DNA of 64,000 nt from an uncultured Bacilli bacterium. GTDB lineage: Bacteria; Bacillota_I; Bacilli_A; RF39; UBA660. The DNA is taken from contig CANPYM010000004.1 in NCBI GenBank assembly GCA_947588685.1, positions 1 through 64,000 of the forward strand, given 5' to 3'. This document shows, in pieces, positions 18,077 to 27,696 of the stretch. Position 1 is the stretch's first letter, and each line of letters opens with the position of its first letter. The notes below the pieces were generated by a model, which was not told where the DNA came from, ran no database searches, and worked only from the letters and a program-made list of their open reading frames with translations. The position numbers were made by a program, and so were the translations under genes.

Positions 18077-18527
18077 TTATATTATGGATGCTTTTCTTAA
18101 AGAAGAAGATGTTATTAAAGAATTACTTGCTATTGATAATCAAGTTTGTATGACGACGCTAACTTATGATGAGTTATATAAGCAACTTAATGATGCCTCA
18201 CCACTTAATGATCTTAACTATGATTGTGTTATGTTAACTGATGGGGATCCAGATACGGTATATGAAGCTTTAGTCAATAACGCTTGTAACATTTTAAGTT
18301 TACATATTGATAATAGCTTTTTAGGAATTAATAAATGGCTTGTTAATCAAGCTTATAAGTATTATGGAGATCAGGATATTAGCCTTAAATTAACGCTTGA
18401 TGAAACCGATAACTATAGTAAATATAAGGGTATTCAAACTAAAATAGTCATCTATGGCTTTGATGAGTTTGCCTTTGGGACTAAAGAATTATTTGACGGT
18501 CAAGATGTCTTAATTGTAAGTAGATAG
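18063..18527 (+). CDS. Hypothetical protein, 154 aa
   Basis: Acidic soluble protein without a recognised domain. An in-frame ATG at 18015 exists, but GAGGAGG at 18048-18054 points to the ATG at 18063, inside the end of the upstream gene. A fabG-like gene follows 9 nt later, so it probably belongs to a longer operon reaching the rubredoxin gene. Confidence 0.65.
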   Translation: MSLASYIMDAFLKEEDVIKELLAIDNQVCMTTLTYDELYKQLNDASPLNDLNYDCVMLTDGDPDTVYEALVNNACNILSLHIDNSFLGINKWLVNQAYKYYGDQDISLKLTLDETDNYSKYKGIQTKIVIYGFDEFAFGTKELFDGQDVLIVSR

Positions 18528-18536
18528 GATGGTTTT

Positions 18537-19280
18537 ATGTTAGAAGATAAAATTGCTATTGTAACAGGGGGAACACGTGGAATTGGTTTAGCAATCGTAA
18601 GAAAGTTCCTAGATAACGGAGCTAAAGTCATTTTGCTTGGCAGTCGTGAAGAGAGTGTCAATAAAGCAATCGATTTACTACGCAATGAAAATGAAACTTA
18701 TGAAGTAACCGGTTATTATCCCAATTTATGTAAAGAGAGTGAAGTCGATGAAATGTTTAAAGATGTCATCGATAAATATGGCCGTATTGACATTTTAGTT
18801 AATAATGCTGGTGTTACATCGACAACCCCAATTGAGGAATATACGATTGAAGATTATGATAAAACAATGGATATTAATACTAAAGCTACCTTTGTTTGTT
18901 CTAAAGGAGTCGTTAAGTATATGAAAGAAGAGGGGAAAGGCGCTATTATCAACACTAGTTCGATGGTAAGCTTATATGGACAACCTCGTGGCGTTGCCTA
19001 TCCGATGTCTAAATATGCTGTAAATGGCTTAACGAAATCCTTAGCCCGGGAACTTGGTAAATATAATATTCGCGTTAATGCTGTTAGCCCTGGTGTAACT
19101 AATACGGATATGGTAGCTAATTTACCTAAAGAGTATATTGAACCGCTTCTTAAAACGATTCCTTTAGGAAGAATTGGTGAACCTGAAGAACTTGCCAATG
19201 CCTATTTGTTCTTGGCAAGTGACCTAGCTTCTTATATAACGGGAGCTATCCTACAAGTAGATGGGGCGGCGATGAATTAA
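18537..19280 (+). CDS. Short-chain dehydrogenase/reductase, FabG-like
   Basis: 247 aa classical SDR. Cofactor loop TGGTRGIG near residue 12-19, NNAG at about 90, catalytic Ser in NTSSMVS and YPMSK (Tyr-x-x-x-Lys), plus the C-terminal [11 protein letters not shown]. It could be the 3-oxoacyl-ACP reductase or another NAD(P)-dependent alcohol/ketone reductase. No other fab gene is nearby, so the substrate is left open. Its TAA overlaps the ATG of the flavoprotein gene by one base. Confidence 0.88.
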   Translation: MLEDKIAIVTGGTRGIGLAIVRKFLDNGAKVILLGSREESVNKAIDLLRNENETYEVTGYYPNLCKESEVDEMFKDVIDKYGRIDILVNNAGVTSTTPIEEYTIEDYDKTMDINTKATFVCSKGVVKYMKEEGKGAIINTSSMVSLYGQPRGVAYPMSKYAVNGLTKSLARELGKYNIRVNAVSPGVTNTDMVANLPKEYIEPLLKTIPLGRIGEPEELANAYLFLASDLASYITGAILQVDGAAMN

Positions 19281-19906
19281 TGAATAAAGATATATTAAGA
19301 GATTTATCATATGGTGTCTATGTTATTAGTAGTAAAAAAGATAAGCGAGATGTTGGATGTATCGCTAATAGCGTGATGCAAATAACATCAAATCCGGTAA
19401 CACTAGCTATAAGTATTAATGTTGATAACTTTACGAATCAAGCTATTAAAGAAAGTGAAGAGTTTGTCTGTATGGTTTTACCAAATGATATTGATAATAA
19501 TGTTATTGGAACGTTTGGTTTTAAGACAAGTGCGGAAGTAGATAAGTTTGAAAAGATGGACACAGTTGAAGTAGATGGCTATCCTATTTTAAAAGATGCC
19601 ATTGGTTATATGCGGTGTAAATTAATTAAACAAGTCGATATGAATACGCATACTATTTTTGTCGGTGAAGTTATTAGTTCAGATAAACTTAATACGAAAG
19701 AACCGATGACATATGCTTATTATCATCAAGTCAAAAAAGGTAAAAGTCCAGCTAAAGCTCCAACATATATTGAAGAAGAGGTATCAGGCAAAAAGAGGTA
19801 TGTTTGTCCTATTTGTGGCTATGTCTATGAAGAAGGCGAAATGCCTGATGATTTCGTTTGTCCTATTTGTGGCGCACCTAAAAAAGTCTTTAAAGAGGTA
19901 TCATAA
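19280..19906 (+). CDS. Flavin reductase-rubredoxin fusion (high-molecular-weight rubredoxin type)
   Basis: 208 aa. Residues 1-150 form a flavin reductase-like FMN-binding domain ([31 protein letters not shown]). Residues 170-206 are a rubredoxin with [11 protein letters not shown] and [11 protein letters not shown], giving four Cys iron ligands. Such fusions pass electrons to flavodiiron proteins and protect anaerobes from oxygen or NO. The terminal reductase partner is not in this window. Confidence 0.9.
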   Translation: MNKDILRDLSYGVYVISSKKDKRDVGCIANSVMQITSNPVTLAISINVDNFTNQAIKESEEFVCMVLPNDIDNNVIGTFGFKTSAEVDKFEKMDTVEVDGYPILKDAIGYMRCKLIKQVDMNTHTIFVGEVISSDKLNTKEPMTYAYYHQVKKGKSPAKAPTYIEEEVSGKKRYVCPICGYVYEEGEMPDDFVCPICGAPKKVFKEVS

Positions 19907-19918
19907 CCTCTTTTATTT
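19892..19918 (+). terminator. Terminator overlapping the rubredoxin fusion gene end
   Basis: AAAGAGGT / ACCTCTTTT stem with the stop codon in the loop, followed by a T-rich tail. Confidence 0.65.
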
Positions 19919-19962
19919 TAAAATAAAAAAATGTATGATATACTAATGACGAGGGGATAAGT

Positions 19963-20838
19963 ATGTTACGTGTAAGTGATGAATGGCAAGATTATGAATG
20001 CTTGGATGCCGGAAATGGTGAGAAACTAGAGCGTTGGAAAGACGTTATTTTAAGACGTCCTGATCCTCAAGCAATGTGGTTAGTCGATATGAAAACCTCG
20101 CTATGGAATAATCCTGACGGCCAATATTTTCGTAGTAATAAAGGTGGTGGCCATTGGGAGTTTCATAAAGAACTTAAGGATTATTGGACCGTTTCATATA
20201 AAGAATTGACTTTTAAAGTTAGTCCAACTAATTTTAAACATACAGGTCTCTTCCCTGAACAAGCCGCCAACTGGGACTTTATGATGGATAAAATAAGAAA
20301 AGCTAACCGCCCTATTCGGGTTTTAAATCTTTTTGCGTATACAGGAGCAGCGACAATGGCTTGTGCGAAAGCTGGCGCCACGGAAGTTGTTCAAGTTGAT
20401 GCTTCTAAAGGTATGACAGAGTGGGCTAAAGAAAATATGCATTTAAGTAACTTAGATGACTGTCATATCCGTTTTATCGTTGATGATTGTTTAAAGTTTG
20501 TCGAACGTGAAGCGCGCCGTGGTCGCAAGTATGATGCCATTGTTATGGATCCACCTAGTTATGGTCGGGGACCTAATGGCGAGGTATGGAAGTTTGAACA
20601 TAATCTTGATAAATTAATTAATGCTTGTATGAATATTTTAAGCGATAAGCCTCTATTCTTTTTAATTAATGCCTATACAACGGGAATCTCTAGTACTGTT
20701 TTATATAACATTTTAAAAATGACCTTGGACGTTAAATATCAAGGCGAAGTCGATGCTGGTGAGATTGGTCTTCGCATTACGAATAACAATTTAATATTAC
20801 CTTGTGGTATTTATGGAAGATGGCAGAGCAATGATTGA
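19963..20838 (+). CDS. Class I SAM-dependent RNA methyltransferase (RlmI/RlmK-like)
   Basis: 291 aa. SAM-binding motif I VLNLFAYTGAATMACAKAGA, acidic VDASKGM, and the amino-methylating/cytosine C5-type catalytic motif MDPPSYGRG. No PUA domain is visible. The organisation matches 23S rRNA methyltransferases of the YwbD/RlmI/RlmK group; the target base is not determined. The 3' end overlaps the following pseudouridine synthase, giving a coupled RNA-modification pair. Confidence 0.82.
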   Translation: MLRVSDEWQDYECLDAGNGEKLERWKDVILRRPDPQAMWLVDMKTSLWNNPDGQYFRSNKGGGHWEFHKELKDYWTVSYKELTFKVSPTNFKHTGLFPEQAANWDFMMDKIRKANRPIRVLNLFAYTGAATMACAKAGATEVVQVDASKGMTEWAKENMHLSNLDDCHIRFIVDDCLKFVEREARRGRKYDAIVMDPPSYGRGPNGEVWKFEHNLDKLINACMNILSDKPLFFLINAYTTGISSTVLYNILKMTLDVKYQGEVDAGEIGLRITNNNLILPCGIYGRWQSND

Positions 20839-21481
20839 TGTTTTATATGAAGATAATCATATTATCGTCGTCATTAAAAAGGTCAATGTTCCAACCCAAG
20901 CTGATGATAGTAAAGATTTAGATATGCAAACGATGATTAAGAATTATTTAAAAGAAAAATATCATAAACCAGGGAACGTCTATTTAGGTATTGTTCATCG
21001 TTTGGATCGCCCGGTTGGTGGGGTGATGGTCTTTGCTAAAACAAGTAAAGCGGCATCAAGGCTAAGTGAAGAAGTAAGAACTCATCAACTAACTAAGAAA
21101 TATTATGCTGTTGTTTTAAATGCGATAGAAGATAAAGCTACTTTAAAAGATTACCTTTTAAAAGATAATAAAACTAATATGGTTAGTGTTAATGATAAGG
21201 GAAAAGAAGCCGTTTTAAACTTTGAAAAAGTCGCGACGAAAGATAATTTAAGCCTTGTTAGTATTGATTTAAAAACAGGTAGATCCCATCAAATTCGTGT
21301 TCAAATGTCGCATCATGGTAATCCTTTGTATGGTGATCAAAGATATAATAAAGAAGCTAAGGTTGGGGAACAAATTGCCTTGTTTGCCTATTCTTTATCT
21401 TTTCATCATCCGATAACCAAAGAGGTAATGACTTTTAATTTACCTCTACCTAATCAATATCCATTTAGTTTATTTAAATAG
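20831..21481 (+). CDS. Pseudouridine synthase, RluA family
   Basis: 216 aa. The catalytic block IVHRLDRPVGGVMVFAKT carries the conserved Asp, and KTGRSHQIRVQMSHHGNPLYGD is the family signature. No S4 domain. The ATG at 20804 is in frame, but the family start (IDVLYEDNHIIVV) aligns with the ATG at 20831, which overlaps the methyltransferase stop. It isomerises uridine in rRNA or tRNA; the site is unknown. Confidence 0.88.
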   Translation: MIDVLYEDNHIIVVIKKVNVPTQADDSKDLDMQTMIKNYLKEKYHKPGNVYLGIVHRLDRPVGGVMVFAKTSKAASRLSEEVRTHQLTKKYYAVVLNAIEDKATLKDYLLKDNKTNMVSVNDKGKEAVLNFEKVATKDNLSLVSIDLKTGRSHQIRVQMSHHGNPLYGDQRYNKEAKVGEQIALFAYSLSFHHPITKEVMTFNLPLPNQYPFSLFK

Positions 21482-21482
21482 A

Positions 21483-21508
21483 AATATCAGTTTGAACTGA
21501 TATTTTTT
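21483..21508 (+). terminator. Terminator of the RNA-modification operon
   Basis: AATATCAGTT / ACTGATATT stem with a short loop and T7. Confidence 0.85.
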
Positions 21509-21540
21509 TAGTATCCATCATAAAATGTATTAGGTGAGAT

Positions 21541-22185
21541 ATGGATAACCTTAAATACTATTACTTTTTATTAGTGGTTAGTATTTGTACTTTTGCTTTT
21601 ATTAATGTAAAAAGTTATGATAATCCCTTAAAAGGACGGATGATATACATAGATGTTGGTCATGGCGGGGTTGATAGCGGGACAAAATATAAAGATCTTC
21701 TTGAAAAAGATCTTAATCTTGAAATTGGTTATGAACTTATGGGCGAATTAGAAAATGCTGGCGCTAAAGTATATATGACAAGATATGGTGACTATGATTT
21801 AAGTACGAATAATGCTTATTTTAGAAAAAGAAGTGATTTAGCTAATCGAGCTAAGATAATTAATGATAGTAATTGTGATATGTTTATATCTCTTCATCTA
21901 AACGCGACAACATCATCTAAGTGGTCAGGTGTTCAAGTTTTTTATGATGATGTTAATCTAGCCAATGAAAAAATAGCTACCTATTTACAAGCGTCTTTAG
22001 GAGGGGAAAGAAAGCAGATGGAATTAAATGGTCACTATATGTATGAAAGAGTAAAAGTACCAGGTGTTTTAATTGAATTAGGTTTTTTATCTAATGCTAA
22101 TGACCGGGCTAAATTACAAGATGCGACGGAACGTATCAAGATGGTTCGTAAAATAGTAAAGGGCATTGTCAAATATTACGAATAA
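21541..22185 (+). CDS. N-acetylmuramoyl-L-alanine amidase (Amidase_3, CwlD-like)
   Basis: 214 aa. An N-terminal hydrophobic anchor at residues 5-22 and a single Amidase_3 domain. The zinc ligands and catalytic Glu are visible: His in DVGHGG, Glu in LEKDLNLEIG, His in ISLHLNA and Glu in LIELGFLSN. It cuts the amide bond between muramic acid and the stem peptide. The length and single-domain layout resemble CwlD of spore cortex formation, but no sporulation gene is seen in this window, so a general role is equally possible. Confidence 0.9.
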   Translation: MDNLKYYYFLLVVSICTFAFINVKSYDNPLKGRMIYIDVGHGGVDSGTKYKDLLEKDLNLEIGYELMGELENAGAKVYMTRYGDYDLSTNNAYFRKRSDLANRAKIINDSNCDMFISLHLNATTSSKWSGVQVFYDDVNLANEKIATYLQASLGGERKQMELNGHYMYERVKVPGVLIELGFLSNANDRAKLQDATERIKMVRKIVKGIVKYYE

Positions 22186-22243
22186 GGTGGATATTAATAT
22201 TAATTTAAAAACATTTGTGTTATAATTTCTATAAGGTGATAGT

Positions 22244-23173
22244 ATGCCAGCAATTAAGGTATTTAAAACTTTAGATGAACAAATTGAAATCTTGCGTTCT
22301 AAAGGTTTAGTCATTAATGATGAAGAGTTTACTAAAAGAGTTCTTCTTCGGGAAAATTACTTTTTTATTAGTGGCTATCGTCATCTTTTTATGCATCGTG
22401 AAAATAAATTTTATACAGGTACAACTTTTGAAGAGTTGTATGCGATGTTTTCTTTCGATCGTAATTTGCGTAATATTTTCTTTAAACATATTTTAATAGT
22501 TGAAAATAACATTAAATCTTTAATAAGTTATGAACTATCTAAAAAATATGGTTTTAAAGAGAAAGATTATTTAAATGTTGATAACTTTACACAAAATCCG
22601 ATGAAAGTAAGACAAGTTCATGACATTTTGGATAAAATGCGTCGGCAAATTAGAGTTAATGGTAAGCAACATACGGCTACTCTTCACTATTTAAGTAATT
22701 ATGGTTACATTCCCCTATGGATTTTGGTTAAAGTATTATCTTTTGGTATTGTATCAGAGCTATATACTATTTTAAAAGATGAAGATCAAATGGCTATCAG
22801 TGACTTTTATAAGACTGATCCATCAACTTTAGCTATTTATCTAAATGTTTTATCTAATTATCGTAATTTATGTGCCCATGAGGAAATTTTGTATGATCAC
22901 CGAACACAGCGTGTTATACCTGATAGTAAATATCATACTAATTTAAATATTCCTAAAATTGAAGATGAATATATTTATGGTAAAAATGATTTGTTTGCCG
23001 TAATTATCATTTTAAAAATTATGCTTGATGAACGGGAATTCCGTAATATGATGAATGAAATATCATATGAAATTGACCTTTTAGGCGGACGTCTTAAAGT
23101 TGTTCGGGTTGAATCAATTCTTGAACAAATTGGTTTCCCATTAAACTGGCGTGATATTGATCGTAATGACTAG
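22244..23173 (+). CDS. Abi family protein (AbiD/AbiF-like, HEPN)
   Basis: 309 aa Abi_2 family protein. N-terminal KTLDEQIEILRSKGL and FISGYRHLF are family hallmarks, and RNLCAH in the second half is the HEPN Rx4H ribonuclease motif. Such proteins cause abortive infection, sometimes as the toxin of a two-component system. No antitoxin gene adjoins it: it stands alone between an amidase and an HtrA protease, with TATAAT about 20 nt upstream and a GGTGAT ribosome binding site. The phage-defence role is inferred from the family. Confidence 0.85.
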   Translation: MPAIKVFKTLDEQIEILRSKGLVINDEEFTKRVLLRENYFFISGYRHLFMHRENKFYTGTTFEELYAMFSFDRNLRNIFFKHILIVENNIKSLISYELSKKYGFKEKDYLNVDNFTQNPMKVRQVHDILDKMRRQIRVNGKQHTATLHYLSNYGYIPLWILVKVLSFGIVSELYTILKDEDQMAISDFYKTDPSTLAIYLNVLSNYRNLCAHEEILYDHRTQRVIPDSKYHTNLNIPKIEDEYIYGKNDLFAVIIILKIMLDEREFRNMMNEISYEIDLLGGRLKVVRVESILEQIGFPLNWRDIDRND

Positions 23174-23184
23174 GAGATGATGAT

Positions 23185-24177
23185 ATCAAATATCTTAACT
23201 TCATCGGATTGGTAGTTTTATCAATAGTTGTAGGTGGATATATTAGTGATACTAATCAAAATAGAACAAATCAAATAACGAAAAATATTAATATTGTTGA
23301 AGAAAATACTATTAAAGAAGCCATCGACAAAGTATATAATGCGGTGGTTTTAATTACGTCTTATCGCCTTGATGATGGTGATAGTGTTGGATCAGGTTTT
23401 ATCTATAAAACCGATGATAAATATGGTTATATTCTAACTAATAATCATGTTATCGCGAAAAGTAATACTATAAGTGTTATGACCAACGATTTAAAAGAGA
23501 TTGATGCTACCCTTTTAGGCTATGATGAGCCTATGGATTTAGCTATATTAAGAATTGCAAAAGAAGACGTCTCATTAGTGGCGCCCATTGGCAATAGTTC
23601 AGATATGAAAATAGGTGATACTGTTTTTACAGTTGGTTCACCAGAAGGTATACAATATATGGGAACGGTGACAAAGGGAATTATATCGGGGCTTAACCGG
23701 GAAGTAAAAATAGGCACTCTTGGTGAAGATTATACGATGAGTGTTATTCAAACTGATGCTGCTATCAATCCCGGCAATAGTGGTGGCCCCTTAGTTAATA
23801 TCAATGGCGAGGTTATCGGTATTAACTCTTTAAAATTAGTCCAAGATGAAATTGAAGGAATGGGTTTTGCTATTCCTATTGAAGAAGTATTACTTTATAC
23901 CGATTCTTTAGAAAAAGGCGAGACGATTAAAAGACCTTATCTTGGATTAGAACTTATGGATAATGATATTGGTATCGTTATAAATGCTATTAACAATAAT
24001 GCCATAAGTAGGGATTTGCAAAAGGGTGATATCATTATAAAACTAGATGATACCAGCATCCGAGATACGAGTCATTTTCGATATCTTTTATATAAACATA
24101 AAATAGGTGATAAAGTTAAAATCACATATATTAGAGGTTTAAAAGAAGCAGAAACTTATATCGAATTAGAAACTTAG
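23185..24177 (+). CDS. HtrA-like membrane-anchored serine protease
   Basis: 330 aa from the proposed ATC start. Trypsin-like domain with catalytic His in TNNHVI, Asp in PMDLAIL and Ser in NPGNSGGPL, then one PDZ domain at about 245-325. The N-terminal hydrophobic segment is an anchor. The first conventional codon in frame is TTG at 23209, which has no ribosome site and cuts off the MKYLNFIG-like start. The ATC at 23185 has GGAG eight nt upstream (23173-23176). It would degrade or chaperone misfolded exported proteins. Confidence 0.8.
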   Translation: MKYLNFIGLVVLSIVVGGYISDTNQNRTNQITKNINIVEENTIKEAIDKVYNAVVLITSYRLDDGDSVGSGFIYKTDDKYGYILTNNHVIAKSNTISVMTNDLKEIDATLLGYDEPMDLAILRIAKEDVSLVAPIGNSSDMKIGDTVFTVGSPEGIQYMGTVTKGIISGLNREVKIGTLGEDYTMSVIQTDAAINPGNSGGPLVNINGEVIGINSLKLVQDEIEGMGFAIPIEEVLLYTDSLEKGETIKRPYLGLELMDNDIGIVINAINNNAISRDLQKGDIIIKLDDTSIRDTSHFRYLLYKHKIGDKVKITYIRGLKEAETYIELET

Positions 24178-24206
24178 AACATATCTTTTTAAAGAAGATA
24201 TGTTTT
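24178..24206 (+). terminator. htrA terminator
   Basis: AACATATCTT / AAGATATGTT stem with T-rich tail. Confidence 0.8.
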
Positions 24207-24209
24207 AAT

Positions 24210-24237
24210 TTGCAAAATTAGGAAATAATAGTATAAT
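24210..24237 (+). promoter_or_regulatory. Promoter of the glycosylation operon
   Basis: TTGCAA (24210-24215), 16-bp spacer, TATAAT (24232-24237), 45 nt before the glycosyltransferase start. Confidence 0.5.
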
Positions 24238-24282
24238 ACTAGTAGTTTGGCTTGATTTTGTGGAGAATTAGAGGTGTTTTAG

Positions 24283-25014
24283 ATGAAAATTTTAATTATC
24301 ATTCCGGCTTATAATGAATCTTTAAACATTGTAAGAACAGTTGATAGTTTAAAAGACGCTAAGTTGGGGAAGAAATATACCTTAGATTATGTTATTGTCA
24401 ATGATGGATCTTGTGATAATACGAAAGAAATATGTGAAGAAAATCATTTTAATGTTATCAATTTACCAGTTAATTTAGGTATCGGTGGCGCTGTTCAAAC
24501 CGGATATAAGTATGCCTATTACAATAACTATGATATTGCTATCCAATACGATGGTGATGGACAACACGATGCTGCTTACATCAAAGATTTAGTTAAAGAA
24601 ATAGAAGATGGAAATGATATTGCTATTGGTTCTCGTTTTGTTAAGGAATTAAGTGAGTTTAAATCCACTTTTATAAGACGCTGTGGTATTAACTTTTTAT
24701 CTTTCTTAATCAAAATATTAACCGGTAAAAAGATATATGATCCAACAAGTGGTTTTAGAGCTAGTAATACTAGAATAATTAAAGAATTTGCTACAGACTA
24801 TCCAACGGATTTTCCTGAACCAGATTCAATTACTAAAATTATCAAAAAAGGTTATCGAGTATCGGAAATACCTGTTAAAATGAAACCGCGCCTTGATGGT
24901 GTATCATCTCTTACAACAAATATTTTTAAGCCAGCTTACTATATGATAAAGGTAAGTATCGCCATTATTATTGCTGGTGTAACAACGAGAAAAGTGGGTG
25001 ATAAAAATGAGTAA
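24283..25014 (+). CDS. Family 2 glycosyltransferase (polyprenyl-phosphate sugar synthase type)
   Basis: 243 aa. GT-A fold: IPAYNESLNIVRTV at the start, VNDGSCDNT, DGDGQHD (metal-binding Asp residues) and DPTSGFRA. This is the DPM1/GtrB-like layout without C-terminal membrane helices. It likely loads a sugar onto undecaprenyl phosphate. It overlaps the DUF2304 gene; together with the GtrA protein it forms a typical synthase-accessory-flippase operon. Confidence 0.88.
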   Translation: MKILIIIPAYNESLNIVRTVDSLKDAKLGKKYTLDYVIVNDGSCDNTKEICEENHFNVINLPVNLGIGGAVQTGYKYAYYNNYDIAIQYDGDGQHDAAYIKDLVKEIEDGNDIAIGSRFVKELSEFKSTFIRRCGINFLSFLIKILTGKKIYDPTSGFRASNTRIIKEFATDYPTDFPEPDSITKIIKKGYRVSEIPVKMKPRLDGVSSLTTNIFKPAYYMIKVSIAIIIAGVTTRKVGDKNE

Positions 25015-25378
25015 TAATTTAATGATTTCCTTATTAGTAATTTGCGTTTTAGGTTTCCTATTTGTTTTATGGGCCGTTAAGAAAAAAGAAATGCTTTTTA
25101 AACATGCTTTGTTATGGTGGTTTTTAGATATCATTTTAATTATTCTTATCTTTATACCTGGTATTTTACGCTTTATTGCTGATTTAATGGGTATTGAAAC
25201 AATATCTAATATGATTTTCTTGTTTGGTTTTATCATTGTTTTAGGAATTATTCTCCTTTTAACAATGCTAGTTGCTGAACAAAAAGCACAAATAACGACT
25301 TTAAGTCAAGAAGTAGGTATTTTAGAAAATAAGGTTAGGGGGTTAGAGAATGGCAACCATAAAAAAACTAATCGCTAA
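25007..25378 (+). CDS. DUF2304 family membrane protein
   Basis: 123 aa with three hydrophobic segments (about 4-24, 36-56, 65-86) and a short C-terminal coiled coil. This is the usual shape of DUF2304 proteins, which accompany polyprenyl-phosphate glycosyltransferases. The GTG at 24998 is in frame, but GTGGGTGAT is placed for the ATG at 25007. It overlaps both neighbours, indicating tight coupling. Confidence 0.8.
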   Translation: MSNNLMISLLVICVLGFLFVLWAVKKKEMLFKHALLWWFLDIILIILIFIPGILRFIADLMGIETISNMIFLFGFIIVLGIILLLTMLVAEQKAQITTLSQEVGILENKVRGLENGNHKKTNR

Positions 25379-27653
25379 AAATATAACCTTTATTAAATAT
25401 ATTATGGTAGCTGCTTTCTCTTTTATTCTAGATATAACTTTATTTACTGTTTTTAAAATCCTTTTAAATGAAAAAATAGCATCAGCTATTTTAGTGGCAA
25501 CTATTATGGCTAGAGTTATCTCATCATTTGTCAATTATCTTTTAAATCGTAATGCGGTATTCCAAAATAATAGTGGTAAAGCCGATTCTAAAACACTAGT
25601 TAAATATTATATCTTAGTTATTATTCAAACTCTTATAAGCGGCTTTGCCGTTGAAGCTTTAGCTAGTCATTTTGATGCTGATATGATGATTTTATTTCTT
25701 CCTATTGCTACCGTTATTAAAATGCCAGTAGAGATGATTCTTTTTGTTGTCAACTATTTTGCTCAAAAACTTTTTGTGTTTAAGGGTAGTGATAGCAAAT
25801 TAAATATTAAGGATTACATTAAGATAAATGATACTATTGTTTATCTTGCTTTGGCCTTTATAACAACAATTACCCTAATATTTAAAGTTAATTCAGGTAG
25901 TAAGTTTACGGCAAGTTTTTACCAAGGCGACAACAATAACTTCTTTATATCAGTTATTGTATTTATATGTACATATAAATATTATAAATATTATCTTTAT
26001 AAATATAAAAGTAATGTCTTATTTAGACTTTTAGCAGTATTATTTAGTTTATTTATGATTTTAGGATATAGCTATGCTGCTGTAGGTAATGCCAGTTTAG
26101 TCTTTGGTAACCTTGCTTACTTTGGCTATTCGTGTGTTAAACTAGTTGGCTATTATTTTCTATTTATCGTAGCTATTAACATAGCTTATGACTTTATGTG
26201 TAATGGCAAAATCAAAGAGATTAAAATCAAGAATAAATTTATTGATGCTTTTAACAAACACCCCGTGCTTGTTAGTGCCATTGTTATTTTAATTTGTTAT
26301 ATGCCATATATTATTTCTTATTATCCTGCCATAATGGGATATGATCCAGCTAATCAAATTAAAGAAGTAATGGGTATGCATACAAGATATATGGATTCAG
26401 TTATTTTACTTGATCCTAATATGACAATTACGAATTTTAATCCCGTTTTACATACCCTATTATTAGGTGGATGCTTTAAATTAGGTCATGTAATGGGTAG
26501 CGATAATTTGGGCTTATTTATGTATACGATTATTCAAGTAGCTCTTGTTATTGCAACACTATCATATTCTATTAGCTATATGAAAAAAGAAGGCGTCAAT
26601 AATACTTTCTTATTTATCATTTTAGCTATTTATGCTTTAGTTCCAATGTATCCATTCTATGCGATAGGTACAAATAAAGATATGATTTTCTGCTGCTTTA
26701 TCTTACTATATTGTATTAAGGTATATGATTTAATTCACCATGAGCAGACCTTAAAAAAATATATTGAGGTCTTCCTCGTTATCATAATGGTTGTTTTAAC
26801 TCGTAATAATGGTATTTATACGTTTATATTATCTTTCCCATTTTTACTTATCTGGTTAAAAGGTAAAAGAAAGGCTATTTTAACTATTTTAATAGCGACA
26901 TTGCTATTTTATGTTGGATATAATAAAGTATTGCTTCCAACACTAAAAATAAGTAATACAAGCGTTAGAGAAATATTATCTATTCCTTTCCAACAAACAG
27001 CGCGTTACGCTAAAGAGTATCCAGAAGATTTTACGGATGAAGATAAAGAGACAATTGATAAGATTTTAAACTTTGATACGTTAGCGACACGTTATAATCC
27101 TCGTCTTTCTGATCCTGTTAAAAACGAATATAATATTTATACGACTAAAGATGATTTAGTTAAATATTTTAAAGTTTGGAGTAAAGGTTTAATAAAAAGA
27201 CCAGTTGTCTATATTGATGCGACGATTGCTAATACATATGGCTATTTCTATCCAGGTAAGACGATGTGGTATCTATATTATAAGTATAATACTAAGTTAG
27301 CTAATGCGGGATTTGATTATCACTATAATGGCTTATCCGTACCTCGTAAAGTTTTAAATGTTTATGGTGAGTACTTCCCACATATTCCAATTGTTGGATT
27401 ACTTGTTAATATTGCTTTTATGGGTTGGGTTTATTTCTTCTTGTTCGTAGCTTTGATTATTAAAAAGCAGTATAAGTATTTGCCATTAGTCTTTATTGCT
27501 TTATCATTTATTTTAACGAATATAGCGGGACCAGCCAATACTTATTTTAGATATGCAATGCCATATATTATTCCGCTTCCTTTAACATTTGCTTTGCTAT
27601 ATCTTTTGTTTCATGAAAATGAAAAAAAAAGTTCTAGGAAAAAATTATCCTAG
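25350..27653 (+). CDS. GtrA domain fused to a large multi-pass (DUF6020-like) membrane protein
   Basis: 767 aa. Residues 1-150 are a GtrA-type four-helix domain (FIKYIMVAAFSFILDITLF; SSFVNYLLNRNAVF), the proposed flippase of polyprenyl-linked sugars. The remaining 600 residues have about ten membrane segments with large loops, including YYPAIMGYDPANQIKEV and a charged loop around residues 545-600. They resemble DUF6020 or GT-C-like proteins. The fusion suggests flipping and transfer of the sugar by one protein. The last codons and stop lie in the terminator stem. Confidence 0.75.
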   Translation: MATIKKLIAKNITFIKYIMVAAFSFILDITLFTVFKILLNEKIASAILVATIMARVISSFVNYLLNRNAVFQNNSGKADSKTLVKYYILVIIQTLISGFAVEALASHFDADMMILFLPIATVIKMPVEMILFVVNYFAQKLFVFKGSDSKLNIKDYIKINDTIVYLALAFITTITLIFKVNSGSKFTASFYQGDNNNFFISVIVFICTYKYYKYYLYKYKSNVLFRLLAVLFSLFMILGYSYAAVGNASLVFGNLAYFGYSCVKLVGYYFLFIVAINIAYDFMCNGKIKEIKIKNKFIDAFNKHPVLVSAIVILICYMPYIISYYPAIMGYDPANQIKEVMGMHTRYMDSVILLDPNMTITNFNPVLHTLLLGGCFKLGHVMGSDNLGLFMYTIIQVALVIATLSYSISYMKKEGVNNTFLFIILAIYALVPMYPFYAIGTNKDMIFCCFILLYCIKVYDLIHHEQTLKKYIEVFLVIIMVVLTRNNGIYTFILSFPFLLIWLKGKRKAILTILIATLLFYVGYNKVLLPTLKISNTSVREILSIPFQQTARYAKEYPEDFTDEDKETIDKILNFDTLATRYNPRLSDPVKNEYNIYTTKDDLVKYFKVWSKGLIKRPVVYIDATIANTYGYFYPGKTMWYLYYKYNTKLANAGFDYHYNGLSVPRKVLNVYGEYFPHIPIVGLLVNIAFMGWVYFFLFVALIIKKQYKYLPLVFIALSFILTNIAGPANTYFRYAMPYIIPLPLTFALLYLLFHENEKKSSRKKLS

Positions 27654-27661
27654 AACTTTTT
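27626..27661 (+). terminator. Terminator containing the upstream stop codon
   Basis: AAAAAGTTCTAGG / CCTAGAACTTTTT perfect 13-bp stem. The TAG stop of the GtrA fusion gene is inside the descending arm, so ribosomes finishing the gene would disturb the hairpin. Confidence 0.8.
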
Positions 27662-27696
27662 AATTGCAAATGAATAACGTATTACTAGGTGATGGT

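Noticed and set aside
24904-25236. Minus-strand 110-codon frame
   Set aside because: Antisense shadow of the glycosyltransferase and DUF2304 genes, which have clear family motifs.
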